Assembly: GCA_003222455.1 (NCBI GenBank)
Contig: QHWF01000079.1
Location: 1 to 8,915 of the forward strand
Direction: 5' to 3'
Source of the DNA: Acidobacteriota bacterium
GTDB taxonomy: Bacteria; Acidobacteriota; Vicinamibacteria; Vicinamibacterales; CAVVIG01
Length of the DNA stretch: 8,915 nucleotides
Shown here: positions 1-5,403 of the stretch, piece by piece
How positions within the stretch are numbered: the first letter of the stretch is position 1
Layout: every line of letters begins with the position of its first letter
Position numbers and translations under genes: made by a program
Notes under the pieces: model-generated
The model's database searches: none
Told to the model about the DNA's origin: nothing
What the model saw: only the letters and a program-made list of their open reading frames with translations

Positions 1-112
1 CCGGCGATCGCGTGCTCGTGGCCACAACCCGTCCACGGTCGATTGTCACCCAGGCGTCGCGCATGGGCGGACCGATGATCGGCGCGATCCAGGCGGCATG
101 GTAATGGACCAT
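1..112 (-). CDS. Amidohydrolase, N-terminal fragment (aminodeoxyfutalosine deaminase candidate)
   Basis: Only the first 37 codons are in the window; the gene runs off the left edge. The minus-strand reading from ATG at 112 contains AWIAPIIGPPMRDAWV followed by a TIDRGRVVA block. This is the typical opening beta-strand pattern of metal-dependent amidohydrolases of the TRZ/ATZ/SAH-deaminase type (W-hyphobic-P-hydrophobic-PP-x-D-W-V, then D-x-G-R-V-V). The metal-binding HxH motif would lie further on, outside the window. The gene follows mqnC on the same strand, so it may be MqnX, which deaminates aminodeoxyfutalosine to futalosine. That role is inferred from position only; another amidohydrolase is possible. 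A heptamer repeat abuts the ATG directly and no Shine-Dalgarno is visible. TTG codons 1 and 3 codons upstream are in frame. Confidence 0.72.
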   Translation of the reverse strand, partial: MVHYHAAWIAPIIGPPMRDAWVTIDRGRVVATSTRSP

Positions 113-250
113 CAACTTCAACTGTCAAGTCGCAAGTCGCAACTTTCAACTCTCAGGTGTCATCTGCCCACGCACGCAGGGCCGCTGAGCGTTGCCCGCG
201 CCGCTGCCTCCGGCAGCGCGGCTCCAGCGTTGAGACTTGACAGTTCATCA
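113..250. repeat. Inverted repeat with heptamer arms
   Basis: The left arm has five 7-base units of the form CAASTBN at 119-153 (CAACTGT, CAAGTCG, CAAGTCG, CAACTTT, CAACTCT). The right arm at 230-250 carries TTGAGAC and TTGACAG in the opposite sense. AACTGTCAAGTCGCAA at 120-135 pairs with the reverse complement of 230-245 apart from one base. Between the arms is a small GC-rich hairpin, CGCTGCC-TCC-GGCAGCG at 202-218. It fills the gap between the end of mqnC and the amidohydrolase start. I see no promoter or terminator in it. It has the arm style of the 5404-5551 element but lacks the CTAG caps. Confidence 0.7.
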
Positions 251-256
251 ACTCGA

Positions 257-1480
257 TCACGTTTTATCTTGAGACTCGAGACTTGAGCGTTGAGCCTTGA
301 GCAGGCGGCTCCGCGCCGGATACAGACGCAGCTCCGCGGGAATGGTGGCCTCGCCGGCGGCGCGCGCCGTGGCGAGCTCCAGCATGCGCGGTACGTCGCG
401 CTGGCGGAACATCGGATCGCCGAGCTGCTCGTAGTGCATGTTCCGCCGCATGGGCACGAACCCCGCATCTTCGATGTTCCGCACGATTTCGACTTCGTCC
501 ATGCAGTACGCCGCGCCCGCGGCGCGCACGACGTTTTCTTCGATCATGACGCTGCCCATGTCGTTGGCGCCGTACGCGAGGCTCAACTGACCAACCTTGC
601 CGCCCTGGGTGACCCAGGACGCCTGCAGGTTGTCGAAGTTGTCGAGCACGATTCTCGCGATCGCGAGCGTCCGCAGGTAGTCGACGCCGGTCGCCTCGAC
701 GCCACCGAGCTCGGTGTGTGACGGCTGATAGCTCCAGGTGATGAACGCCGTGAAGCCGCCGGTCTCATCCTGCAGCGCACGCAGCCGCAGCAGATGCTCG
801 AGTCGTTCTTCGTCGGTCTCCACGGTGCCGTACATCATGGTCGCGGTGGTCCGGAGCCCGGCGCGATGCGCCTGGCGCATCACGTCGAGCCACTCGTCGG
901 CCGTCGCCTTGCCGTAACAGTGCAGCAGCCGGCGCACCCGGTCGACAAGGATCTCGGCACCGCCGCCGGGAATGCTGTCGAGGCCGGCGGCCTTCAGCCG
1001 ATCGATAATGTCGGCCACGGGCAGCTGCGAGAGACGGGAAAGGTGAATCACTTCGGGCGGTGACAGCGCGTGAAGCTTGAAGGCCGGATACCGGCCCTTG
1101 ATGGCGCGGAACAGGTCTTCGTACCACGTCAGCGGCAGATCCGGATTGTGTCCGCCCTGTAACAGGAGCTGTACGCCGCCGACGGCAATCGTCTCGTCGA
1201 TTTTCCGGAACAGTTCCTCGAACCCGAGCACGTAGCCTTCGGCGGATCCGACCGGCCGGTAGAACGCACAGAAGTTGCATTTCGCGACGCACACGTTCGT
1301 GTAATTGACGTTGCGGTCAATGATGTACGTCACGATGCCGCCGGGATGCTTCCGCGCGCGAACCGAGTCGGCCAGCCGCCCCAGCACCGGCGTCGGCGCG
1401 TGACGGTACAGATCGAGTGCCTCTTCGGCGCGCACGCGCTCGCCGGACCGGACCTTCGCCGCGATCTGCTCGATACTCAT
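257..1480 (-). CDS. mqnC: Cyclic dehypoxanthinyl futalosine synthase MqnC (radical SAM)
   Basis: A radical SAM enzyme that cyclises dehypoxanthine futalosine to the spiro compound that MqnD cleaves in the futalosine route to menaquinone. At 407 aa it is somewhat longer than usual (about 360-390). The cluster motif CVAKCNFC gives Cys64, Cys68 and Cys71, preceded by the family's DRNVNYTNVC block. QLLLQGGHNPDLPLTWYEDL (about 107-124) and LDSIPGGGAEIL (168-179, SAM-binding glycines) follow, and then the TTATMMYGTVETDEER and GGFTAFITWSYQPSHTEL blocks. FITWSYQP and the TQGGKVGQLSLAYGANDMGS region favour MqnC over MqnE or CofH. ATG at 1480 gives a normal N-terminus, with only a weak GACGAG upstream. 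The last 17 or so residues (RLLKAQRSSLESQDKT) are encoded by a heptamer repeat at 269-303 and are probably not ancestral. Confidence 0.95.
   Translation of the reverse strand: MSIEQIAAKVRSGERVRAEEALDLYRHAPTPVLGRLADSVRARKHPGGIVTYIIDRNVNYTNVCVAKCNFCAFYRPVGSAEGYVLGFEELFRKIDETIAVGGVQLLLQGGHNPDLPLTWYEDLFRAIKGRYPAFKLHALSPPEVIHLSRLSQLPVADIIDRLKAAGLDSIPGGGAEILVDRVRRLLHCYGKATADEWLDVMRQAHRAGLRTTATMMYGTVETDEERLEHLLRLRALQDETGGFTAFITWSYQPSHTELGGVEATGVDYLRTLAIARIVLDNFDNLQASWVTQGGKVGQLSLAYGANDMGSVMIEENVVRAAGAAYCMDEVEIVRNIEDAGFVPMRRNMHYEQLGDPMFRQRDVPRMLELATARAAGEATIPAELRLYPARSRLLKAQRSSLESQDKT
269..303. repeat. Heptamer array inside the 3' end of mqnC
   Basis: Five 7-base units run without a break: TTGAGAC, TCGAGAC, TTGAGCG, TTGAGCC, TTGAGCA. 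The array lies in the coding frame of mqnC and supplies its last codons before the stop at 257-259. The unit resembles the right arms of the 113-250 and 5404-5551 repeats, so it is probably the same family spread into the gene end. Confidence 0.75.
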
Positions 1481-1511
1481 CTCGTCATCGTCGACTCGTG
1501 TTTTTTCAGCC

Positions 1512-1546
1512 AGCCACGACGATCAACGCAGAACGCGCGGAACACA
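1512..1546. repeat. Single arm of the GCCACGAC nonamer repeat
   Basis: The stretch AGCCACGACGATCAAC and the AG-rich sequence after it closely match 5232-5262, the left arm of an inverted repeat further along. Here the match ends where the CTAG-capped element starts at 1547, and no partner arm is seen on the far side. It sits between mqnC and the mqnA remnant. It may be a copy interrupted by the later element. Confidence 0.6.
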
Positions 1547-1683
1547 CTAGCAGGCTGCTGAAGAACGCAGCCTGAAGTGAAAAGTTAAAACAGAAAAGTC
1601 AAAAGCAGGCGGAAAATCGCACTTTTCTGTTTTAGCTTTTCAGTTTTAACTTCAGGTCGGCACCTTTTTCAGCGACCTGCTAG
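1547..1683. mobile_element. CTAG-capped palindromic element 1 (REP/BIME- or MITE-like)
   Basis: A 137-base inverted-repeat element that begins and ends with CTAG. The left cap is a hairpin, CAGGCTGC at 1551-1558 pairing with GCAGCCTG at 1567-1574. The right cap is a hairpin of different sequence, CAGGTCG at 1653-1659 pairing with CGACCTG at 1673-1679. Inside the caps each arm is a run of 7-mers. The left arm is GTGAAAA, GTTAAAA, CAGAAAA, GTCAAAA (1577-1604). The right arm is CTTTTCT, GTTTTAG, CTTTTCA, GTTTTAA (1622-1649). There is no coding capacity. Tetranucleotide plus hairpin, in an inverted pair, is the layout of REP pairs moved by RAYT transposases, but the class is my inference. It lies directly after the early stop of mqnA. 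No T-run follows either hairpin, so it is not a standard terminator. Confidence 0.72.
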
Positions 1684-1692
1684 GTCTGCGCT

Positions 1693-2382
1693 TCAAAAAA
1701 CTGCAACTCCCGTCAGGGCCGCGACGTCCTGCGCGGTCAACACACCCGGCCGCCCGGCCCAGAATGCATAGACGAAGGGAAGGCCGGTCATGCGCGTCCA
1801 CGCATCGCCGAGGTCGATCGCCTGGATTGGCGTCTCGGCGCCGGCGTCCGCCGGAAGGGCAAAAGCGGCCGCGTCGTTCCACCGGCCGGCATCAACGGAA
1901 ATGTGCGCCTGCAGCCGGACTGAACGCGGATCAAGGAACAAGGCATTGTCCCCGATGATCAGCGCGGCATCACACCGCGACAGCATGTCGGGCAAGTCGG
2001 GTCCGCGCGCATCGATGACGGGTTGAATCTTGAACAACCGCGCGCACAGCACGCGAGCGAGCGCCACGGAGGTACGCGAGCTCGTGTCCATGGCGATCGA
2101 TCGCACGTGATCGATCGGTCTCGTCACGTACAACAACACCGACGCAACCGGTCCCCGCGAGGCGATTGCCAGATCGGGCACGATGGCATAGGGACCACCG
2201 CGAAGGTACTCGATGGACGGAATCAACCCGATGTCGATGGCGTCATCGTGCAGGAGCCGCGCACATTCCGACGGCACGTCGTAGCGGACGTCGAAGCGGG
2301 CCGACCGCTCCAGACCGTAAACGAGCGGACGCGCATTGAGATAGCCGACGGCGCCTACCCGTACACGTGTGGATCGGCTCAC
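1693..2382 (-). CDS. mqnA: Chorismate dehydratase MqnA, 3'-truncated
   Basis: MqnA removes water from chorismate to give 3-enolpyruvylbenzoate, the first committed step of the futalosine pathway. Family blocks are clear: VGAVGYLNARPL (9-20), IGLIPSIEYLR (51-61), DTSSRTSVALARVL (99-112), DAALIIGDNAL (138-148) and DLGDAWTRMTGLPFVYAFWAGRPG (190-213). The protein is only 229 aa, against about 270-290 in the family; the C-terminal helical part after about residue 222 is missing. The stop TGA (1693-1695) follows a run of six T (coding strand). Removing one T would only extend the frame by four codons to a TAG inside the CTAG of the adjacent element. The GTG start at 2382 overlaps the stop of the upstream gene (GTGA), so the two are probably translationally coupled. 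Whether the shortened protein works is open; it could be a decaying copy. Confidence 0.88.
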   Translation of the reverse strand: MSRSTRVRVGAVGYLNARPLVYGLERSARFDVRYDVPSECARLLHDDAIDIGLIPSIEYLRGGPYAIVPDLAIASRGPVASVLLYVTRPIDHVRSIAMDTSSRTSVALARVLCARLFKIQPVIDARGPDLPDMLSRCDAALIIGDNALFLDPRSVRLQAHISVDAGRWNDAAAFALPADAGAETPIQAIDLGDAWTRMTGLPFVYAFWAGRPGVLTAQDVAALTGVAVF

Positions 2383-3296
2383 CGCGCCCGCTCGTCGTGC
2401 GCTGCCCCACCGCCGGCCGCGCTCGACATCACGCGGGGCGATTCGAATGGTCTTACGATATCGAAGCGGCCGTTCCGCTCGACCGGCTCCAGACCCGCGG
2501 CGCGGATGTTTCGACGGATTTCTTCGAGAGGCGCGCGGCGCGGCCCTGCTGTCTGATCGTCTTCCGGCGACACCCGATCCACATCGTCGGCGCCGACAGT
2601 CAGCGCGACCTGTGCAAGTTTGGGACCGTAGAGCGACCAGTCGACCTGTATCGACGGCACGCTGTCTGCGACAATCCGCGCCAGCGCCACCCGCTTCACG
2701 TCCTCGTATCCCGTCGTCGGCCGCGCGGCATCGATGGCGCGCGGCAATGGCGCGAAGGCGCGGACGACGCCCACTGCCCGCTGCAGCGTCGCGACCGCCT
2801 TGAACACCGAAAGCGGATCCGGTGAGCGATCCTGATGGATGGTCAGACGCGCGAGCACGAGACCGGCAATGTTCACTTCCTCAATCGATCGTCGCGCATC
2901 GCGGAGGCGATCGATCGGCGCGTCGGCGATCAACTCGAGGCCGGCGGCACGCAGATCTTCCAGGAGCACGCGCAGACCGATCCCCTCGGCGACCGCCAGC
3001 TGCTCGAGATCGGCGAGCGAAAAAGCCGACACCGGGATGTTGCCGGCGGCAGTTGCGACTTGCCGGACTCGCTCGATCGCGGCGGCGCGGCTGGCCGGCG
3101 TTCCCGTGATGCACATCTCACCCGCCGCCGGCAAGGCCAAGATGGGAGCGCCGGGATCGGCGGCAATCTGCGCCACGCGCACGAAGGTCGTCCGTGTGCC
3201 GTGACGCGCACGGCGCACCTCGTCGGCTTGCATCCCGATGCTGACGATGTCGTGAGACACCGCGAGCAATGCGAGCTCCGCGTCGGACACGGGCAT
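2379..3296 (-). CDS. MqnE/CofH-like protein lacking the radical-SAM cysteines
   Basis: A 305-aa homologue of the MqnE/MqnC/CofH radical SAM family without its catalytic motifs. The start, IGMQADEVRRARHGTRTTFV (20-39), matches the stretch just before the cluster loop of MqnE. The C-terminal half (195-280) has TGYEDVKRVALARIVADSV, DWSLYGPKLAQVALTVGADD and IRRNIRAAGLEPVER, all close to MqnE. Where CX3CX2C should be there is only VAQIAADPGAPILALPAAG, and the SAM-binding GGG region reads LIADAPID. Cys62 is the only cysteine. The length is below the usual 360-390 aa of MqnE because the barrel is compacted. The frame is continuous, with normal residue use and a GTGA overlap with mqnA, so it looks selected rather than decayed. 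It may be a pseudoenzyme partner of a true MqnE or MqnC, a binding protein, or a repurposed enzyme. I cannot assign a reaction. Confidence 0.82.
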   Translation of the reverse strand: MPVSDAELALLAVSHDIVSIGMQADEVRRARHGTRTTFVRVAQIAADPGAPILALPAAGEMCITGTPASRAAAIERVRQVATAAGNIPVSAFSLADLEQLAVAEGIGLRVLLEDLRAAGLELIADAPIDRLRDARRSIEEVNIAGLVLARLTIHQDRSPDPLSVFKAVATLQRAVGVVRAFAPLPRAIDAARPTTGYEDVKRVALARIVADSVPSIQVDWSLYGPKLAQVALTVGADDVDRVSPEDDQTAGPRRAPLEEIRRNIRAAGLEPVERNGRFDIVRPFESPRVMSSAAGGGAAHDERAR

Positions 3297-3302
3297 ATGT
3301 TG

Positions 3303-3311
3303 ATTTTATCA
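3303..3311 (-). promoter_or_regulatory. Extended -10 element directly before the MqnE-like gene
   Basis: On the minus strand TGATAAAAT (TG-N-TAAAAT) ends 6 bases before the ATG at 3296. Transcription would then start at or next to the A of the ATG, giving a leaderless message. No Shine-Dalgarno is visible before this ATG, which fits. A good -35 box is not evident. This is a pattern reading only. Confidence 0.35.
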
Positions 3312-3350
3312 GAGGCGCAGAATCCATTCGGCCCAGAGAACATCACGATC

Positions 3351-3420
3351 GAACGCAGAGGTCGCAAAGGACGCAAAGTCAGACAGGATTTCTTTGCGGC
3401 CTTCGCGGCCTTTGCGGTTC
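3351..3420. repeat. Inverted repeat with nonamer arms
   Basis: The left arm (3351-3378) steps by nine bases: CGCAGAGGT, CGCAAAGGA, CGCAAAG. The right arm (3391-3420) reads CTTTGCGGC, CTTCGCGGC, CTTTGCGGT. The arms pair over about 28 bases with a few mismatches around a 12-base centre. It occupies the 187-base gap between the YIP1-type gene and the MqnE-like gene. The rest of that gap (3421-3483) shows nothing else I can name. Confidence 0.75.
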
Positions 3421-3483
3421 CACGGCGGCGGCGGTTGGCCCTGGCGATCCGCCGGCGCCACTGGGTCTCCACCTCGCGCCGCA

Positions 3484-4035
3484 TCAGGAAAGCGTCGGCC
3501 CGAAGACCAGACCAAGCGCGACGGCCATGGCGCCGGCAAGGAGCCAGCCGAGAAGACACACGGCAACCGCGCGGGCGGTGCTCGTATAGTCGAGCGCCTG
3601 ACGAACGGCCACGATCATTGTCGCCAGCATCCAGATGGCGGTAATGGCGAACGCCGGAATCGTCACTCCTGGGATCGCACCGAGCACGCGAAGCAGGCCG
3701 GGCGTTGCCGCGAATCCGATCGTTCGCATCAGTTGACCCAAGTCGACGCGGGTCTGTGGCTCGGGCATCAGGCGGGCGCCAATTTCGAACGTGATCAACG
3801 CCCAGGCGGCCCAGGCGATGAGCGCCACGATGCTGATGAAGCCAATGTTGGCGATCGATGCGCCGTTCAATCCGCTGGCGCCGAATCCGGCCGCAAGGCT
3901 CGACAGTACCACGATGGTGAATGCCTGACCCATCGCCGAAGGATCGGCTTCGACTTCTTCGTAGATCGCCACGTCGAGCGCAGCTGCCCCGATGAGCCGC
4001 TGGAGAAACGAGTTCGTTACGGTTTCGGTCACCAT
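3484..4035 (-). CDS. YIP1-family integral membrane protein
   Basis: A small membrane protein of 183 aa with about four to five hydrophobic segments: roughly 36-55, 61-83, 119-145 and 153-179, with a further weakly hydrophobic stretch near 103-118. Short loops carry the charged residues. The pattern of polar N-terminus (IYEEVEADPSAMGQA), then WAAWALITFEIGARLMPEP and FAATPGLLRVLGAIPG, is typical of bacterial YIP1-domain proteins; their function is unknown. The frame is open back to 4320, but the extra 95 residues are rich in R, S and C and have no family look. I therefore chose the ATG at 4035, just before the conserved-looking start; its ribosome site is weak. It is transcribed away from the ferritin-like gene at 4348. 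Confidence 0.72.
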   Translation of the reverse strand: MVTETVTNSFLQRLIGAAALDVAIYEEVEADPSAMGQAFTIVVLSSLAAGFGASGLNGASIANIGFISIVALIAWAAWALITFEIGARLMPEPQTRVDLGQLMRTIGFAATPGLLRVLGAIPGVTIPAFAITAIWMLATMIVAVRQALDYTSTARAVAVCLLGWLLAGAMAVALGLVFGPTLS

Positions 4036-4240
4036 ACCCCAACCGCCATGCAAAAGGCGCGTTACATGATTCTCGCCTAAAATCGACCGTTCGCAGAAAT
4101 CTCCGTGCGACCGACGCCCAATCGTCCGGTCCAGTCGATCTGAATCTCGTGCTGGCTGGCGATCGGGAAGTGGAGCCGAGGCGCGGCTCTGCGGTTGTGC
4201 GTCGATCAGGCCGGTAACGGCTCGTGAACCAGCGCAGGCG

Positions 4241-4271
4241 CGCTGCATGCGATCGCTGCAGTTGCGCTGCA
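4241..4271. promoter_or_regulatory. Three direct CGCTGCA repeats, possible operator
   Basis: CGCTGCA occurs at 4241-4247, 4254-4260 and 4265-4271, with starts 13 and 11 bases apart (about one helical turn each). The third copy overlaps the weak -35-like TTGCGC before the ferritin-like gene. Same-face repeats at a promoter suit a transcription factor site; the factor is unknown. Confidence 0.35.
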
Positions 4272-4337
4272 GGCAGCATACAGTTAATGGCACCGTCCGA
4301 GCAGTACGCGTGGCACTCATTGTGCACGGCTGCGCCC

Positions 4338-4342
4338 GGAGG
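4338..4342 (+). promoter_or_regulatory. Ribosome binding site of the YciF-type gene
   Basis: GGAGG lies 5 bases before the ATG at 4348. It is the only strong Shine-Dalgarno in the window and fixes this start. Confidence 0.85.
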
Positions 4343-4347
4343 TTCAG

Positions 4348-5013
4348 ATGGCAACTGTCACGTCACTCCGTGAACATCTCGTTGAAGAACTGAACGACTT
4401 ACACAATGCGGAACAGCAGTTGATCGAAGCCTTGCCGCAGATGGCGCAGCGTGCCGCGTCACGCGAGTTGAAGGCCGCATTCAAAACCCACCTGGCGCAA
4501 ACTCGCACGCACCAGCGCCGGGTGACGCAGGCGCTCCGGCAACTGGGAGAGAAGCCCGACGGAAGCACGTGTGAAGCCATGGAAGGATTGATCGAAGAGG
4601 GAGAACACCTGATGAAAAGCGGCGGGCCCGGCGCGCTGCAGGACGCCATGCTGATCACGGCCGCGCAGAAGGTCGAGCATTACGAGATCGCGAGCTATGG
4701 CACCGTGCGCACGTACGCCCAGGTCGTCGGCGAGCGGGCCGTTGCGAAGCTCCTGGAGCAGAACCTGAAAGAAGAAAAAGCCGCCGACAAGAAGCTGACG
4801 AGCATCGCGGAAGGATCCGTCAACAAGCGCGCCGGCCAAGAGTGGCAGGGGCGCATCGGCGTGGGCCGCGTGCTGGAGCGCGGAACGCGGTGGGCGGGTT
4901 CGACCGTCGGCGCGACGGCCAAACGCCTCAAGCCGCGTGCCCACGCCGCCGATCGCTCACGCGCGAGGCGTTCCACCAGCCGTTCCGGCCGATCCCGCGC
5001 ACGCAGGCGCTGA
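4348..5013 (+). CDS. YciE/YciF-type ferritin-like protein (DUF892) with arginine-rich tail
   Basis: A ferritin-like di-iron four-helix protein, 221 aa. Residues 1-155 match the DUF892/YciF domain: LREHLVEELNDLHNAEQQLIEALP (7-30), a second helix with FKTHLAQTRTHQRRV (45-59), AMLITAAQKVEHYEIASYGT (100-119) and LLEQNLKEEKAADKKLTSIA (135-154). Glu22, His55, Glu110, Glu113 and Glu143 sit where iron ligands are expected. YciE and YciF of enterobacteria are stress-associated; the reaction is not firmly known. Residues 173-221 form a tail dense in Arg and Ser (RSRARRSTSRSGRSRARRR), which the core family lacks and which would suit nucleic acid binding, as in Dps tails. It is the only plus-strand gene here, with its own strong ribosome site and upstream repeats, so it is probably expressed alone. 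Confidence 0.9.
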   Translation: MATVTSLREHLVEELNDLHNAEQQLIEALPQMAQRAASRELKAAFKTHLAQTRTHQRRVTQALRQLGEKPDGSTCEAMEGLIEEGEHLMKSGGPGALQDAMLITAAQKVEHYEIASYGTVRTYAQVVGERAVAKLLEQNLKEEKAADKKLTSIAEGSVNKRAGQEWQGRIGVGRVLERGTRWAGSTVGATAKRLKPRAHAADRSRARRSTSRSGRSRARRR

Positions 5014-5055
5014 GAAGCCCCGTAGGAGCGTGTCCGACTGACTCGCTCTCCCTGG

Positions 5056-5212
5056 AACGCAAAGGCCCAACCTTCGCTCGACCGCGATTCAGCGAGCTTC
5101 GGTTGGCAGGCGCGAAGGCCGCGAGGAACACACTGTCTTTCTTTGCGTTCTTTGGACCTGCCAGGCCGTAGCTCGATCAAGTCCCGCCGAGCGAAGGCTG
5201 GGCCTCTGCGTT
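5056..5212. repeat. Inner inverted repeat A
   Basis: The arms 5056-5080 and 5188-5212 are complementary at 23 of 25 positions (AACGCAAAGGCCCAACCTTC begins the left arm). A second pair, 5093-5117 and 5150-5175, is nested inside (CGAGCT...GGCAGG against CCTGCC...AGCTCG). The centre has CGCGAAGGC and TTTCTTTGCG words like those of the 3351-3420 repeat, linking it to the nonamer family. Confidence 0.72.
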
Positions 5213-5232
5213 GGATCGTGACGTTCGCTCGA

Positions 5233-5372
5233 GCCACGACGATCAACACAGAGCTCGCGGAACCCGCAGAGATATGTGGCGCCCACCTTTAGGCGGATTT
5301 CTTCCAATCCGGCTGAAGCCGGACCCCACGTGGTTCTGCGAGTTCTGCCGTTTCTGCGTTGACTGTCGTGGC
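5233..5372. repeat. Inner inverted repeat B, GCCACGAC-ended with nonamer arms
   Basis: It starts GCCACGAC and ends GTCGTGGC. The arms step by nine bases: AACACAGAG, CTCGCGGAA, CCCGCAGAG on the left; on the right TTCTGCGAG, TTCTGCCGT, TTCTGCGTT. The centre holds a separate hairpin, TCCGGC-TGAA-GCCGGA at 5308-5323. The left arm is shared with 1512-1542. Confidence 0.72.
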
Positions 5373-5403
5373 GTGCGGCGGCGTCAGTTAGTCGGACAAG
5401 CTC

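Larger units (their letters stand above)
4036..4347. promoter_or_regulatory. Divergent intergenic region between YIP1-type and YciF-type genes
   Basis: This is the only long gap in the window without an inverted repeat, and it must hold the promoters of both divergent genes. On the plus strand TTGCGC (4262-4267) and TTAATG (4284-4289), 16 bases apart, form a weak sigma-70-like pair for the ferritin-like gene. I see no convincing promoter on the minus strand. The CGCTGCA repeats are listed separately. Confidence 0.4.

Noticed and set aside
3..104. Plus-strand open frame ending in TAA at 102-104, with protein-like composition
   Set aside because: The minus-strand reading of the same bases gives a textbook amidohydrolase N-terminus with an ATG and matches the direction of the mqn genes.
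113..303. CRISPR array from the short repeats
   Set aside because: Units are 7 bases long, degenerate and contiguous, with no spacers of constant length and no cas genes.
2379..3296. A frameshift hiding the radical-SAM cysteines of the MqnE-like gene
   Set aside because: The frame is continuous, residue use is even, and other frames over the missing region show no CX3CX2C with the flanking family pattern.
4036..4320. Longer start for the YIP1-type protein (95 extra residues)
   Set aside because: The extra part has no hydrophobic pattern or family look and would consume the divergent promoter region.
2930..4354. Minus-strand open frame of 474 codons across YIP1 and the MqnE-like gene
   Set aside because: The translation is dominated by R, S and P and overlaps two better-supported genes in another frame, plus a repeat.
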